From Treponema sp. (lineage in GTDB: Bacteria; Spirochaetota; Spirochaetia; Treponematales; Treponemataceae): a stretch of DNA of 38,228 nt. Of the stretch, positions 17,127 through 24,477 are shown piece after piece; the first letter of the stretch is position 1; each line of letters begins with the position of its first letter. The translations under genes and the position numbers were made by a program. Location: positions 1-38,228 of the forward strand of contig JAGCVK010000023.1 in assembly GCA_017962415.1 (NCBI GenBank). Direction: 5' to 3'. The notes beneath the pieces are model-generated. The model made no database searches. It was not told where the DNA came from and was given only the letters and a program-made list of their open reading frames with translations.

Positions 17127-17166
17127 TGATTGCATATTGTATTGCGTTATTTTAGTGGAGGTTTTT

Positions 17167-17721
17167 ATGAAAAAACTATTTGCGTTTGTATTACTTTCAT
17201 TGATTGCGGCATTTTCTGCATTTGCAAAAGTTCCTGCAGAAGGTTATTGGGTTTATTATCTTGAAGATTATAATTTAATTCCGTTTGCGTTTAATTTTTA
17301 TCAAGCTGAAAACGAAAAGCTGGAAGCGGTTTTGATTTTTTCACCGGGAATTGATGAATCCGCTTTGGCTGTAGAATGCAAAGATTTGCGGCCAATAAAA
17401 AATTTCCCAATTTCTGGCGATTTTGAAAAAATGAAAATATTGTATGAAACTCCATGGATTTTTAATCTCGAAAAAAAATCTGAAGGCGTTTGGGGTAACG
17501 GTGTTTATATTGCGCCTGATGAAGGCAAAAAATACGATTGTAAATTGACTTTTAAATCTGCCGATGGAAAAAAGTATAAAACAGATTCCCTAGTTGTTAC
17601 TATTTCGATTGGGCTTGTGGGCCAAGATATAGTTTTAGTTCGACCAACTCAAGATATGATGGGAGGATTGAAACTTCAGGTAAAGGCATTTACAACTTTT
17701 ATCGAGATGGTTGAAAAATAA
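17167..17721 (+). CDS. Small secreted protein, DUF2147-like
   Basis: I start it at the ATG at 17167 (TGGAGG ribosome binding site; signal peptide MKKLFAFVLLSLIAAFSAFA), giving 184 residues; the frame upstream is not signal-like. The mature part begins with EGYWVYY and has WGNGVYIAPDEGKKYDCKL near residue 120. That recalls the 'gGkIYDP..GktY' motif of DUF2147 proteins, small periplasmic or secreted beta-rich proteins of unknown function. The similarity is suggestive only. The gene overlaps the convergent regulator 2 by 23 nt. A truncated paralog with the same overlap lies just upstream. An inverted repeat precedes its -35, consistent with control by one of the adjacent LuxR-type proteins. Confidence 0.7.
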   Translation: MKKLFAFVLLSLIAAFSAFAKVPAEGYWVYYLEDYNLIPFAFNFYQAENEKLEAVLIFSPGIDESALAVECKDLRPIKNFPISGDFEKMKILYETPWIFNLEKKSEGVWGNGVYIAPDEGKKYDCKLTFKSADGKKYKTDSLVVTISIGLVGQDIVLVRPTQDMMGGLKLQVKAFTTFIEMVEK

Positions 17722-18439
17722 TTTTTGCATTTGAATACATCGAAAGAAATCCAATGCGGTCGCCGGTTTCAATAATATGATAAACTTTGTTAAGTCTGTT
17801 TTGAACAGTTCCAACGTTTAATTCATAATCAATAGCAATGGCTTCGTATTTTATTCCTTGTTGAACTAAACAAAGCCATTTTGCATCGCGACTTGTAGTT
17901 TCAGGAAAATCTGCAATGTTTAAAACCTGGTTTTTTGTATAATGCGGTTTTAAGTATTCAAAAAAAAGGAAAAATAAAATCGTTGTGAGCATTAAAATCT
18001 GAGCAGTATCAAAAATTTGCAAAATGAAATTTGCCCAACCAAAACGAATTTTTGACAAAAATAAAGCAAGGCAAATAACACAAATGCTGATTATTTTGAT
18101 TAATTTGTGTTTATAAAAGAAACCGCGAAGCAGAAGAATCATAATGGAAATTTCTATTTCGAGAATTGGATATCTCGATGAATGAGAACTTAAAAGTACT
18201 GGTATAGCAAATATTAATAAAGGAGGTACAAATAAGGCAAAACGTTCCGGGTGAATAATAATAATTGCCATAAAAACCGGGATAACAGATACTGCAATTA
18301 AAGTAAGAATATGTGTATAGCTTTTGTAGTTTATAACATCATAAATTGCAGTATATATGTGCTTAATCATAAACACACAAAAAATTATAGCGATAATTCT
18401 AATAAAATTTAAAAACTGTTTTGAATAAAGAGATTTCAT
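17699..18439 (-). CDS. Membrane-bound LuxR-type regulator, copy 2
   Basis: The product is 246 residues, exactly the length of copy 1, and has the same plan of six membrane helices followed by a LuxR-type helix-turn-helix (LVQQGIKYEAIAIDYELN, then TVQNRLNKVYHI). The start MKSLYSK and the IEISI segment near residue 96 are shared with copy 1, but most of the membrane region differs. The two proteins probably recognise similar DNA but sense different inputs. The gene overlaps the secreted-protein gene by 23 nt at the 3' ends, which could produce antisense interference between the two transcripts. Its -10 ends 6 nt before the ATG. Confidence 0.75.
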   Translation of the reverse strand: MKSLYSKQFLNFIRIIAIIFCVFMIKHIYTAIYDVINYKSYTHILTLIAVSVIPVFMAIIIIHPERFALFVPPLLIFAIPVLLSSHSSRYPILEIEISIMILLLRGFFYKHKLIKIISICVICLALFLSKIRFGWANFILQIFDTAQILMLTTILFFLFFEYLKPHYTKNQVLNIADFPETTSRDAKWLCLVQQGIKYEAIAIDYELNVGTVQNRLNKVYHIIETGDRIGFLSMYSNAKIIFQPSR

Positions 18440-18445
18440 ATTTTT

Positions 18446-18474
18446 ATTATATCTGAAAAATAAAAAATCTCCAA
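18446..18474 (-). promoter_or_regulatory. Promoter of regulator copy 2, apparently leaderless
   Basis: On the minus strand: TTGGAG (18469-18474), a 17-nt spacer, consensus TATAAT (18446-18451), and 6 nt to the ATG. The expected transcription start coincides with the A of the ATG. This matches the layout of copy 1 even though the sequences differ. Confidence 0.55.
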
Positions 18475-18510
18475 TAAATGAATGCTTAGTTTTAATAAGG
18501 TAGGTTGATT

Positions 18511-19467
18511 ATGAAGAAATTATTTATAGTGGCAGCTGCTGTTATATTTGGTTCAGTTTTATTTGCGCAAGAAGAAGAAAAACAAACTCCAGATTTTAAA
18601 AATTATTTAGTTCCAAACTTGAATTTTGCTACAGTTCAAACTGATGATTATGATTATATGTTTAATCCGGTTGTGAACTTAAGTTTCTTTAGACAAAAAT
18701 CAGAAGGAGTTGAATCAAAACAGCCGGATTCAATTTTATTTTCTGCAGGTTATGGACAGAGTATTTTTACAAAAGGTTTTGGCGAAGATAAAATTAATCA
18801 GTTTCATACATTTGGTCTAGTTTTTCAAATGACTAATGGAAAGCAAACAACATTGGGAGCTTTTAGCTCTAAAGGATATTTTAATGTTCATGATTTTAAG
18901 GCGGAATATCTTACAGGTTATTCTGGCTTAGCTTTTGAAATAGCAAAGACGGAACATTGTTCATTTTCTTTAGGTTTAATGACTTTGTTTGGCGATAATG
19001 GTTTTAAATTTGAAGATACAAATCTTTATATTATGCCATTTCCGTTACTTTCTATTACGTTAAATTATCAATTTTTTGAATGTTCAATAGGAAGCACCGG
19101 ATTCAATGTTTCAATATTTCCAAAAGCTATAGTTCGCTTAGACACTTCGTTTGTGCCGGTGTTTAACGGTAAAGCTCGTGATTTTACTTTTGATGCAGCG
19201 CTTGTTGCTTCTCCATTCAGAAAAACAAAAATTGGCGATGCAATTACAGTTTCTGCCGGTTTAAGTCATGGAAAATCTGAAGTTTTTGTTGATAAAGATG
19301 AAAAATATGGAATGCACTTTTACACCGCTTATGGCCAGATTAAGTGTTTTGGTGTAACACTAAAAGGCGGTTACAATTTTGGCGGCGAATGGCTCTATAA
19401 CAAAGAAGTAACCGGCGATATGACAAACGGATTGTTTGCTTCGGCTTCAATAGCTTTTAAACTTTAA
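18511..19467 (+). CDS. Outer-membrane beta-barrel candidate, paralog 1
   Basis: The start is the ATG at 18511, preceded by AAGGTAGG; an in-frame TTG six nt earlier is less likely. The 318-residue product has a signal peptide (MKKLFIVAAAVIFGSVLFAQ), then alternating Tyr/Phe/Gly-rich strands suggesting a small barrel. It shares phrases with the next gene: PDFKNYLVPN, VQTDD, GYNFGGEW and NGLFASAS. No enzymatic motif is seen. Function is unknown; a porin-like or surface role is inferred. A regulator lies divergently upstream, so control by that regulator is possible. Confidence 0.7.
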   Translation: MKKLFIVAAAVIFGSVLFAQEEEKQTPDFKNYLVPNLNFATVQTDDYDYMFNPVVNLSFFRQKSEGVESKQPDSILFSAGYGQSIFTKGFGEDKINQFHTFGLVFQMTNGKQTTLGAFSSKGYFNVHDFKAEYLTGYSGLAFEIAKTEHCSFSLGLMTLFGDNGFKFEDTNLYIMPFPLLSITLNYQFFECSIGSTGFNVSIFPKAIVRLDTSFVPVFNGKARDFTFDAALVASPFRKTKIGDAITVSAGLSHGKSEVFVDKDEKYGMHFYTAYGQIKCFGVTLKGGYNFGGEWLYNKEVTGDMTNGLFASASIAFKL

Positions 19468-19540
19468 TTTTGGTTTAGCGCTCAGCAAGAAATCATAATT
19501 TAGAGTAACAAATTTTTTAGCATAAGCTGTTTAATATAAT

Positions 19541-20527
19541 ATGATGAAACGAATTATTGTGCTATTAGCTTGTGCTAAAATGTGTTGTGCTTTATTTGCA
19601 AATGAAGCTGGTGTTGGCGCTTCTTCCGAAGCTGTAGAAAAAAGTCCCGATTTTCAGAATCATCTAATTCCAAATGTTAGTCTTACAGTTGTTCAAACAG
19701 ATGACAAAGATTATCTTTTTAATCCTTCTGGTGGTGTTCAATTTATGCGAATAAAAACCGGTCAAGTAGATTCTTGGCAGCCTGATTTTTTTTCTGTAAA
19801 TGCGAATTATGGACAGTATAAGTTTACCCAGGGAATTGGTTCTGACAAAGATAAAAATTTTTATGAATTTGATTTGACAGGAAATGCTGTTTGGGGAAAG
19901 AATACTTTTGTTGCAATTTTTGGTTCTGGTGGATATGTTAATGATTTTAAAGCCTCCCTTTTGACTGGTGCCTTTATTTATAACCGTCAGTTTATAAAAA
20001 CAAAACACGTTACTTTTGAAGCCGGCTGTGGAATTTCAATTGGTGATACAGGTGAAAAAATTGAAGGCGTTGAAATATGGGCTATGCCTGTTATAACACT
20101 TGGTTTGAAATTTGATTCAGAATATTTCCAGGCTTATACCGGATTTATGGGAGCTCCAGTTTTGAATTTTACAGTTATGCCAAACTCAATAGTTCGGCTA
20201 AAGGCTTCGGCTTCGCTTACTGGAACTGATTCTATACGAGATGTTGTTTTTGATGCAGCTGTTGTTTGTTCACCATTTAAATATACAAAGCTTGGTGAAA
20301 ATATTACAGTATCTTCTGGTTTGATGCACTCAAAATCAAAAGTTGCTTATGATGTAAAAGAAAAATATGGAATACATTATTTTACCGCATATGGCGAAAT
20401 TGATGCAAAACTCTTAACATTACGCGCTGGTTACAATTTTGGAGGTGAATGGATACATAAAAAGGATGTAACAGGCGATATGAAAAACGGATTATTTGCA
20501 AGTGCTTCAGTAAAGTATTGCTTCTAA
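19541..20527 (+). CDS. Outer-membrane beta-barrel candidate, paralog 2
   Basis: The 328-residue product has a signal peptide (MMKRIIVLLACAKMCCALFA) and the same body plan as the preceding gene: PDFQNHLIPN, VQTDD, then GYNFGGEW near the end, and a C-terminal Phe expected for outer-membrane insertion. Two adjacent ATGs (19541 and 19544) are possible starts. There is no ribosome binding site upstream; the sequence there is TTAATATAAT, so initiation is unusual. The pair arose by tandem duplication and has diverged substantially. Function is not recognised. Confidence 0.7.
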   Translation: MMKRIIVLLACAKMCCALFANEAGVGASSEAVEKSPDFQNHLIPNVSLTVVQTDDKDYLFNPSGGVQFMRIKTGQVDSWQPDFFSVNANYGQYKFTQGIGSDKDKNFYEFDLTGNAVWGKNTFVAIFGSGGYVNDFKASLLTGAFIYNRQFIKTKHVTFEAGCGISIGDTGEKIEGVEIWAMPVITLGLKFDSEYFQAYTGFMGAPVLNFTVMPNSIVRLKASASLTGTDSIRDVVFDAAVVCSPFKYTKLGENITVSSGLMHSKSKVAYDVKEKYGIHYFTAYGEIDAKLLTLRAGYNFGGEWIHKKDVTGDMKNGLFASASVKYCF

Positions 20528-20589
20528 GATTTTAGATTTAAGATGTTTTGAGCGGATTTCGTTTTGTAGCAGAAAAATAAAGTTTGTGA

Positions 20590-20600
20590 TATACTAGTAT
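20590..20600 (+). promoter_or_regulatory. uxaC extended -10 overlapping the palindrome ATACTAGTAT
   Basis: TGA-TATACT (20587-20595) is an extended -10. It overlaps the perfect palindrome ATACTAGTAT (20591-20600), which is also found upstream of uxuA. A repressor bound here would block the polymerase. Leader length to the ATG at 20613 is about 11 nt and contains the GAGGT ribosome binding site. Confidence 0.5.
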
Positions 20601-20612
20601 TCGAGGTAACTT

Positions 20613-22055
20613 ATGAACTCTTTCCTTGATGAAAACTTTATTTTGCAGAGCGAAACCGCTCAGACATTATATCACAAATACGCTGAAAACGAACCAATTT
20701 TTGACTTTCATAATCATCTTCCGCCGCAGGAAATTTTTGAAAACAACCCGCTTGGAAATCTTGCTAACGCATGGCTAGACCACGATCATTACAAATGGCG
20801 GGCAATGCGTGCGGCGGGAGTTGCCGAATTCCTCATAACAGGTCATATCCGCAAAGACGGAACCGTAAAATCAGAAAACGAACGAGGCGGCGCTGCAGCC
20901 GTTGAAAAAGCAGACTTTGAGCGCTATATGGCTTTTGTAAACACTTTGCAACTTTGCGTTGGAAATCCGCTTTACCATTGGAGCCACTTAGAGCTCAAGC
21001 GCTATTTTGGAATCACCGAACCAGTTACTCCACAAAATGCCCGCGAGATTTGGGAAAAATGTAACGCGCTACTTGCAAAATCAGAATACACGCCGCGCGG
21101 GCTTCTTGAAAAAATGGGTGTTCGCGAGCTTTGTACAACCGATGATCCGCTAGATTCTCTTGAATGGCACAAAAAAATTGCTGCCGACTGGAAAAATGCA
21201 AAAGTTTTGCCTTCGTTCCGCCCGGATTTAGCAATAAATGCCGAAAGTCCTTCTTTTTCCGATTATATCAGCAAGCTTCAGGAAATTGACGGAACAAAAT
21301 TCAAATCACTTGCAGATATGATTGCAGCGCTTGGCCGCCGAATGGATTATTTTAAGCAGAACGGCAGCGTTGTAAGTGATCATTCTCTTGAAAATGATTT
21401 TTATCTTCCTTCAAATTATGATGATGTAAATTACATTTTTGAAAAAGCTTGGATTGGAAAAAAACTTTCGCACGATGAACTTGCAAAATACAAAGGTTTT
21501 GTTTTGATTGAACTTGGAAAACTTTATGCTCAAAAAGGTTTTGTAATGCAGATTCATATTGGCGCTTTGCGCGATAATAATGCTGCAATGTTTGAGTTGG
21601 CCGGCAAAAATATTGGCGAAGACAGTCTTCAGGATTTTAATTTTGCGCCTCAGCTTGGTGCTGTTTTGAATGCGATTTATTCTTCACAACCAAATGCAAA
21701 GACAATTCTTTATAATCTTAATCCAAAAGATAATGAAGCGCTTGCTACAATGGCAGCAAATTTCCGAAATTGCCAGTTTGGGCCAGCCTGGTGGTTTAAC
21801 GATCACAAAGACGGAATTGAAGAACAGATTCGTGTTTATTCTCGAACTGCTCCGCTTGGCTCTTATGTTGGAATGCTTACAGACAGCCGAAGTTTCTTGT
21901 CTTATCCGCGCCACGAATATTTCCGCCGCATTTTGTGCAATTTCATTGGCGGTTTAGTTGAAAACGGGGAATTTCCGTATCACGAACAGCAGCTTGGAAC
22001 TCTGGTAAAAAATATTTGTTACCAGAATTCGGCTGCGTTCTTTGGAATAAAGTAA
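20613..22055 (+). CDS. uxaC: Glucuronate isomerase
   Basis: UxaC isomerises D-glucuronate to D-fructuronate (and galacturonate to tagaturonate), the entry step of the Ashwell pathway, feeding UxuB and UxuA. The 480-residue product matches the family throughout: FDFHNHLPP with the metal-binding H33 and H35, WLDHDHYKWRAMRAAGV, LRDNN, GPAWWFNDHKDGIEEQ, and LTDSRSFLSYPRHEYFRR near the C-terminus. The ribosome binding site is GAGG, and the ATG follows an extended -10 promoter. It is a single-gene unit closed by a strong terminator shared with convergent pbpC. Confidence 0.96.
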   Translation: MNSFLDENFILQSETAQTLYHKYAENEPIFDFHNHLPPQEIFENNPLGNLANAWLDHDHYKWRAMRAAGVAEFLITGHIRKDGTVKSENERGGAAAVEKADFERYMAFVNTLQLCVGNPLYHWSHLELKRYFGITEPVTPQNAREIWEKCNALLAKSEYTPRGLLEKMGVRELCTTDDPLDSLEWHKKIAADWKNAKVLPSFRPDLAINAESPSFSDYISKLQEIDGTKFKSLADMIAALGRRMDYFKQNGSVVSDHSLENDFYLPSNYDDVNYIFEKAWIGKKLSHDELAKYKGFVLIELGKLYAQKGFVMQIHIGALRDNNAAMFELAGKNIGEDSLQDFNFAPQLGAVLNAIYSSQPNAKTILYNLNPKDNEALATMAANFRNCQFGPAWWFNDHKDGIEEQIRVYSRTAPLGSYVGMLTDSRSFLSYPRHEYFRRILCNFIGGLVENGEFPYHEQQLGTLVKNICYQNSAAFFGIK

Positions 22056-22060
22056 AGCGA

Positions 22061-22097
22061 AAAAATGCGTTGCATTTGCTGCAACGCATTTTTTTTT
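22061..22097. terminator. Bidirectional intrinsic terminator between uxaC and pbpC
   Basis: A perfect 14-bp stem, AAAAATGCGTTGCA (22061-22074) and TGCAACGCATTTTT (22080-22093), has a 5-nt loop and continues in T residues. The A-run on the left gives a U-tract on the opposite strand as well, so it can end both convergent transcripts. Confidence 0.9.
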
Positions 22098-22100
22098 GAT

Positions 22101-24476
22101 TTAATATTCAGTTTCTTTAACTGATATTGTGATTGAATCGGCGCGGCCCATTTGGTCGGTTACGGTAATTTCGTGAATTCCCGGCGTGATTGCCCATTCT
22201 ATAATTTGCGATGGTTTTGCGCGGCCTATAAAATTTGAGCCGTCAAACCAAAGTAATTCTGTTGATTCTGCATCTGAAGCTGCGTAAAGCAACACTTTGT
22301 TTTTCTTTGGATCTTTTGGTCTGTAAATATAATCAGTTCCGCCCAGCAGCGAAGTAATTTGTGGCGGATAGCCTCGCACGCCAGTATCAATTCTTTGATC
22401 TTCTGGCGGGTAGGTTGGCGGCGGAAGGCGTGGAAGTCCTGCTTCTTCAAAAAGTGCCATTAAATCACTTGGCCAAAATTCCCGGATTGCAGTTTTTATG
22501 TATGGCTTGTCGGTTTCGTCAGTTCTGTAGCCGGTTCTTGTATCAATATTGATTTTTCGGTGAATTTTGCATTTTTCGATTGGCGAAACACCTGGAATAA
22601 AATATGCTTTTTCGGTGTGTTCGCAGCATTCAGTTGGTAAGCCACCTGAAATGGCACAAACCTCAATTTCAGAAACTCCTTCGGGCATTTTTGGTTCTGG
22701 CAGAAGTTCATTTTTTGGTGTTGAGGAAAGAATGCTGTATGCAATATTAAAAAATAGCGGAGCGGCCATTTGGCGGCCTAAAAAGGCATTGTTTCCTTCG
22801 CCGTCAAAATTTCCAACCCAAACAATAAGTACATATCTGTCGAAAATTCCGGCAGACCAGGCATCTTTAAATCCGATTGAAGTTCCGGTTTTATAAGCAA
22901 CTGGAATATCTTTAATTTCAAGCGGTTTATTTTGATATGGCGGAACATTTTCTTCGAGCATTTTGCGAACAATGTACGCGCTTTCTGGAGTAAGCATTCG
23001 TTTTTCTTTTTTTGGCGCGCTTTGCATGATTGTTCTGATTTCTTTTTGCATTCCACCATTTGGAATTGTGCAATAAAGTTTTGCAAGTTCCATCATAGTT
23101 ACATCAGCTGTTCCTAAAACAATGGAAAGACCATAATGATCTCTGTCTTTAAGGCCTGTAATTCCGGCTGAAGTCATATAATCATAAAGGTTCCTCTCTT
23201 TTAGATTTTGTTCAAGATAAATTGCTGGAATATTTCGGCTGTCGCCAAGTGCAAACCAGGCTTGAACCGGGCCTTTAAAAATGCTTCCATAATTGTCTGG
23301 CGAGTATTCATTAAAGGTTGTTGGAATATCTTTGAGCATTGTCCGGTAATGAATAAGTCCCTGCTCCAATGCCATTGCATAAATAAAAGGCTTTAGCGTG
23401 GAACCCGGAGAACGTTTTGAAATTGTTGCGTTCACCTTTCCTTGAATATCATTATCATAATAATTAGCGGCTCCAATATTTGCTACAACTTCCATTTTTT
23501 TCCAGTCAACAAGAAGAATAGCCGCGTTTCTAACACCAAAGTTTCGGTTTCTGTTTAAGTAAGAATCAAAAATATCTTCGCATTTTTTTTGGAGCGGAAG
23601 ATTAAGCGTGGTTTTAATTGTTTCTTTGCCGGTGATTTTATCTTCGTAAAGAAGCATTTCTGTAAAATGGCGTGCTTCATTATGAAAATTGCATTCAACG
23701 CTTAGCTGCATATCCATATAGATTTCTTTGTCAGCATCTTCGGGGTGTTTTTCTACCCATGAGGAAAACAAAACTTTGCGCGCTGCAATCAATTCAGAAG
23801 GCGTATTTTTTGGATTTGGGCTTCTTTTTGTTGGATTTTGCGGAAGTACGCAAAGCATAATATTTTCTGAAAGATTTAACTTTGAAATATCTTTTCCAAA
23901 ATAATACCAGCTTGCAGTTGCAAAACCTTCTACGTTATAGCCGCACGGTGCAAGATTTAAATAGGCTTCGAGAATTTCGTCTTTTGAAAAACACAATTCG
24001 AGATACAATGCTTTTCTGATTTGCTTGAGTTTTCCAAAAATCGATTTTGTGTAAATTCCGTATTTTAGTTTTGCCGTTTGCATCGTAATAGTTGATGCGC
24101 CCATTCGCCGTGATTTTTTGACATAAGTTTCCCAGCCGGCTTTTATAACAGCAACCGGATTTACACCAAAGTGAGAATAAAAATACTTGTCTTCCTGCAT
24201 AAGTAAAGCTTCTATAAAATCCTTTGGATATGCAGAAAGCGGTTTGTAAATTCTATACTGGTCGTTTTCGGTAAGAAAAATTTGTAGTAAATTTCCGTTT
24301 CTGTCTTCGTAAGAAACGGAAAAATCTACGCCGTCATAAATATTTCCGTAAATATTCATATAAATAATATGAATGGAAAAGAGAATTATTAATAAGGCAA
24401 AAAGAGAAGTCACGCAGAGCAAAATCTTTGCTCTGCGTGACTTCAGCATTTTTTTTAGCCGTTCAGCTAGTTTCAT
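22101..24476 (-). CDS. pbpC: Penicillin-binding protein 1C
   Basis: PBP1C is a bifunctional murein synthase. The 791-residue protein has an N-terminal membrane anchor (about 18-40). The GT51 glycosyltransferase domain has the catalytic glutamate E95 in LMQEDKYFYSHFGV, then RRMGASTITMQTAKL. The transpeptidase domain has the active serine S359 in PGSTLKPF and the KTGTS box at 529-533. The C-terminal BiPBP_C-type beta domain starts around PPQITSLLGG. It begins 1 nt after the stop of the alpha-2-macroglobulin gene, so the two are coupled, as in Escherichia coli yfhM-pbpC. The pair is thought to repair murein after attack on the outer membrane. Confidence 0.95.
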   Translation of the reverse strand: MKLAERLKKMLKSRRAKILLCVTSLFALLIILFSIHIIYMNIYGNIYDGVDFSVSYEDRNGNLLQIFLTENDQYRIYKPLSAYPKDFIEALLMQEDKYFYSHFGVNPVAVIKAGWETYVKKSRRMGASTITMQTAKLKYGIYTKSIFGKLKQIRKALYLELCFSKDEILEAYLNLAPCGYNVEGFATASWYYFGKDISKLNLSENIMLCVLPQNPTKRSPNPKNTPSELIAARKVLFSSWVEKHPEDADKEIYMDMQLSVECNFHNEARHFTEMLLYEDKITGKETIKTTLNLPLQKKCEDIFDSYLNRNRNFGVRNAAILLVDWKKMEVVANIGAANYYDNDIQGKVNATISKRSPGSTLKPFIYAMALEQGLIHYRTMLKDIPTTFNEYSPDNYGSIFKGPVQAWFALGDSRNIPAIYLEQNLKERNLYDYMTSAGITGLKDRDHYGLSIVLGTADVTMMELAKLYCTIPNGGMQKEIRTIMQSAPKKEKRMLTPESAYIVRKMLEENVPPYQNKPLEIKDIPVAYKTGTSIGFKDAWSAGIFDRYVLIVWVGNFDGEGNNAFLGRQMAAPLFFNIAYSILSSTPKNELLPEPKMPEGVSEIEVCAISGGLPTECCEHTEKAYFIPGVSPIEKCKIHRKINIDTRTGYRTDETDKPYIKTAIREFWPSDLMALFEEAGLPRLPPPTYPPEDQRIDTGVRGYPPQITSLLGGTDYIYRPKDPKKNKVLLYAASDAESTELLWFDGSNFIGRAKPSQIIEWAITPGIHEITVTDQMGRADSITISVKETEY

Positions 24477-24477
24477 T

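Noticed and set aside
19535..19540. TATAAT just before the second barrel gene as a promoter
   Set aside because: It ends directly at the ATG, so transcription would start inside the coding region, and no -35 is spaced correctly. The AT-rich context makes a chance match likely.
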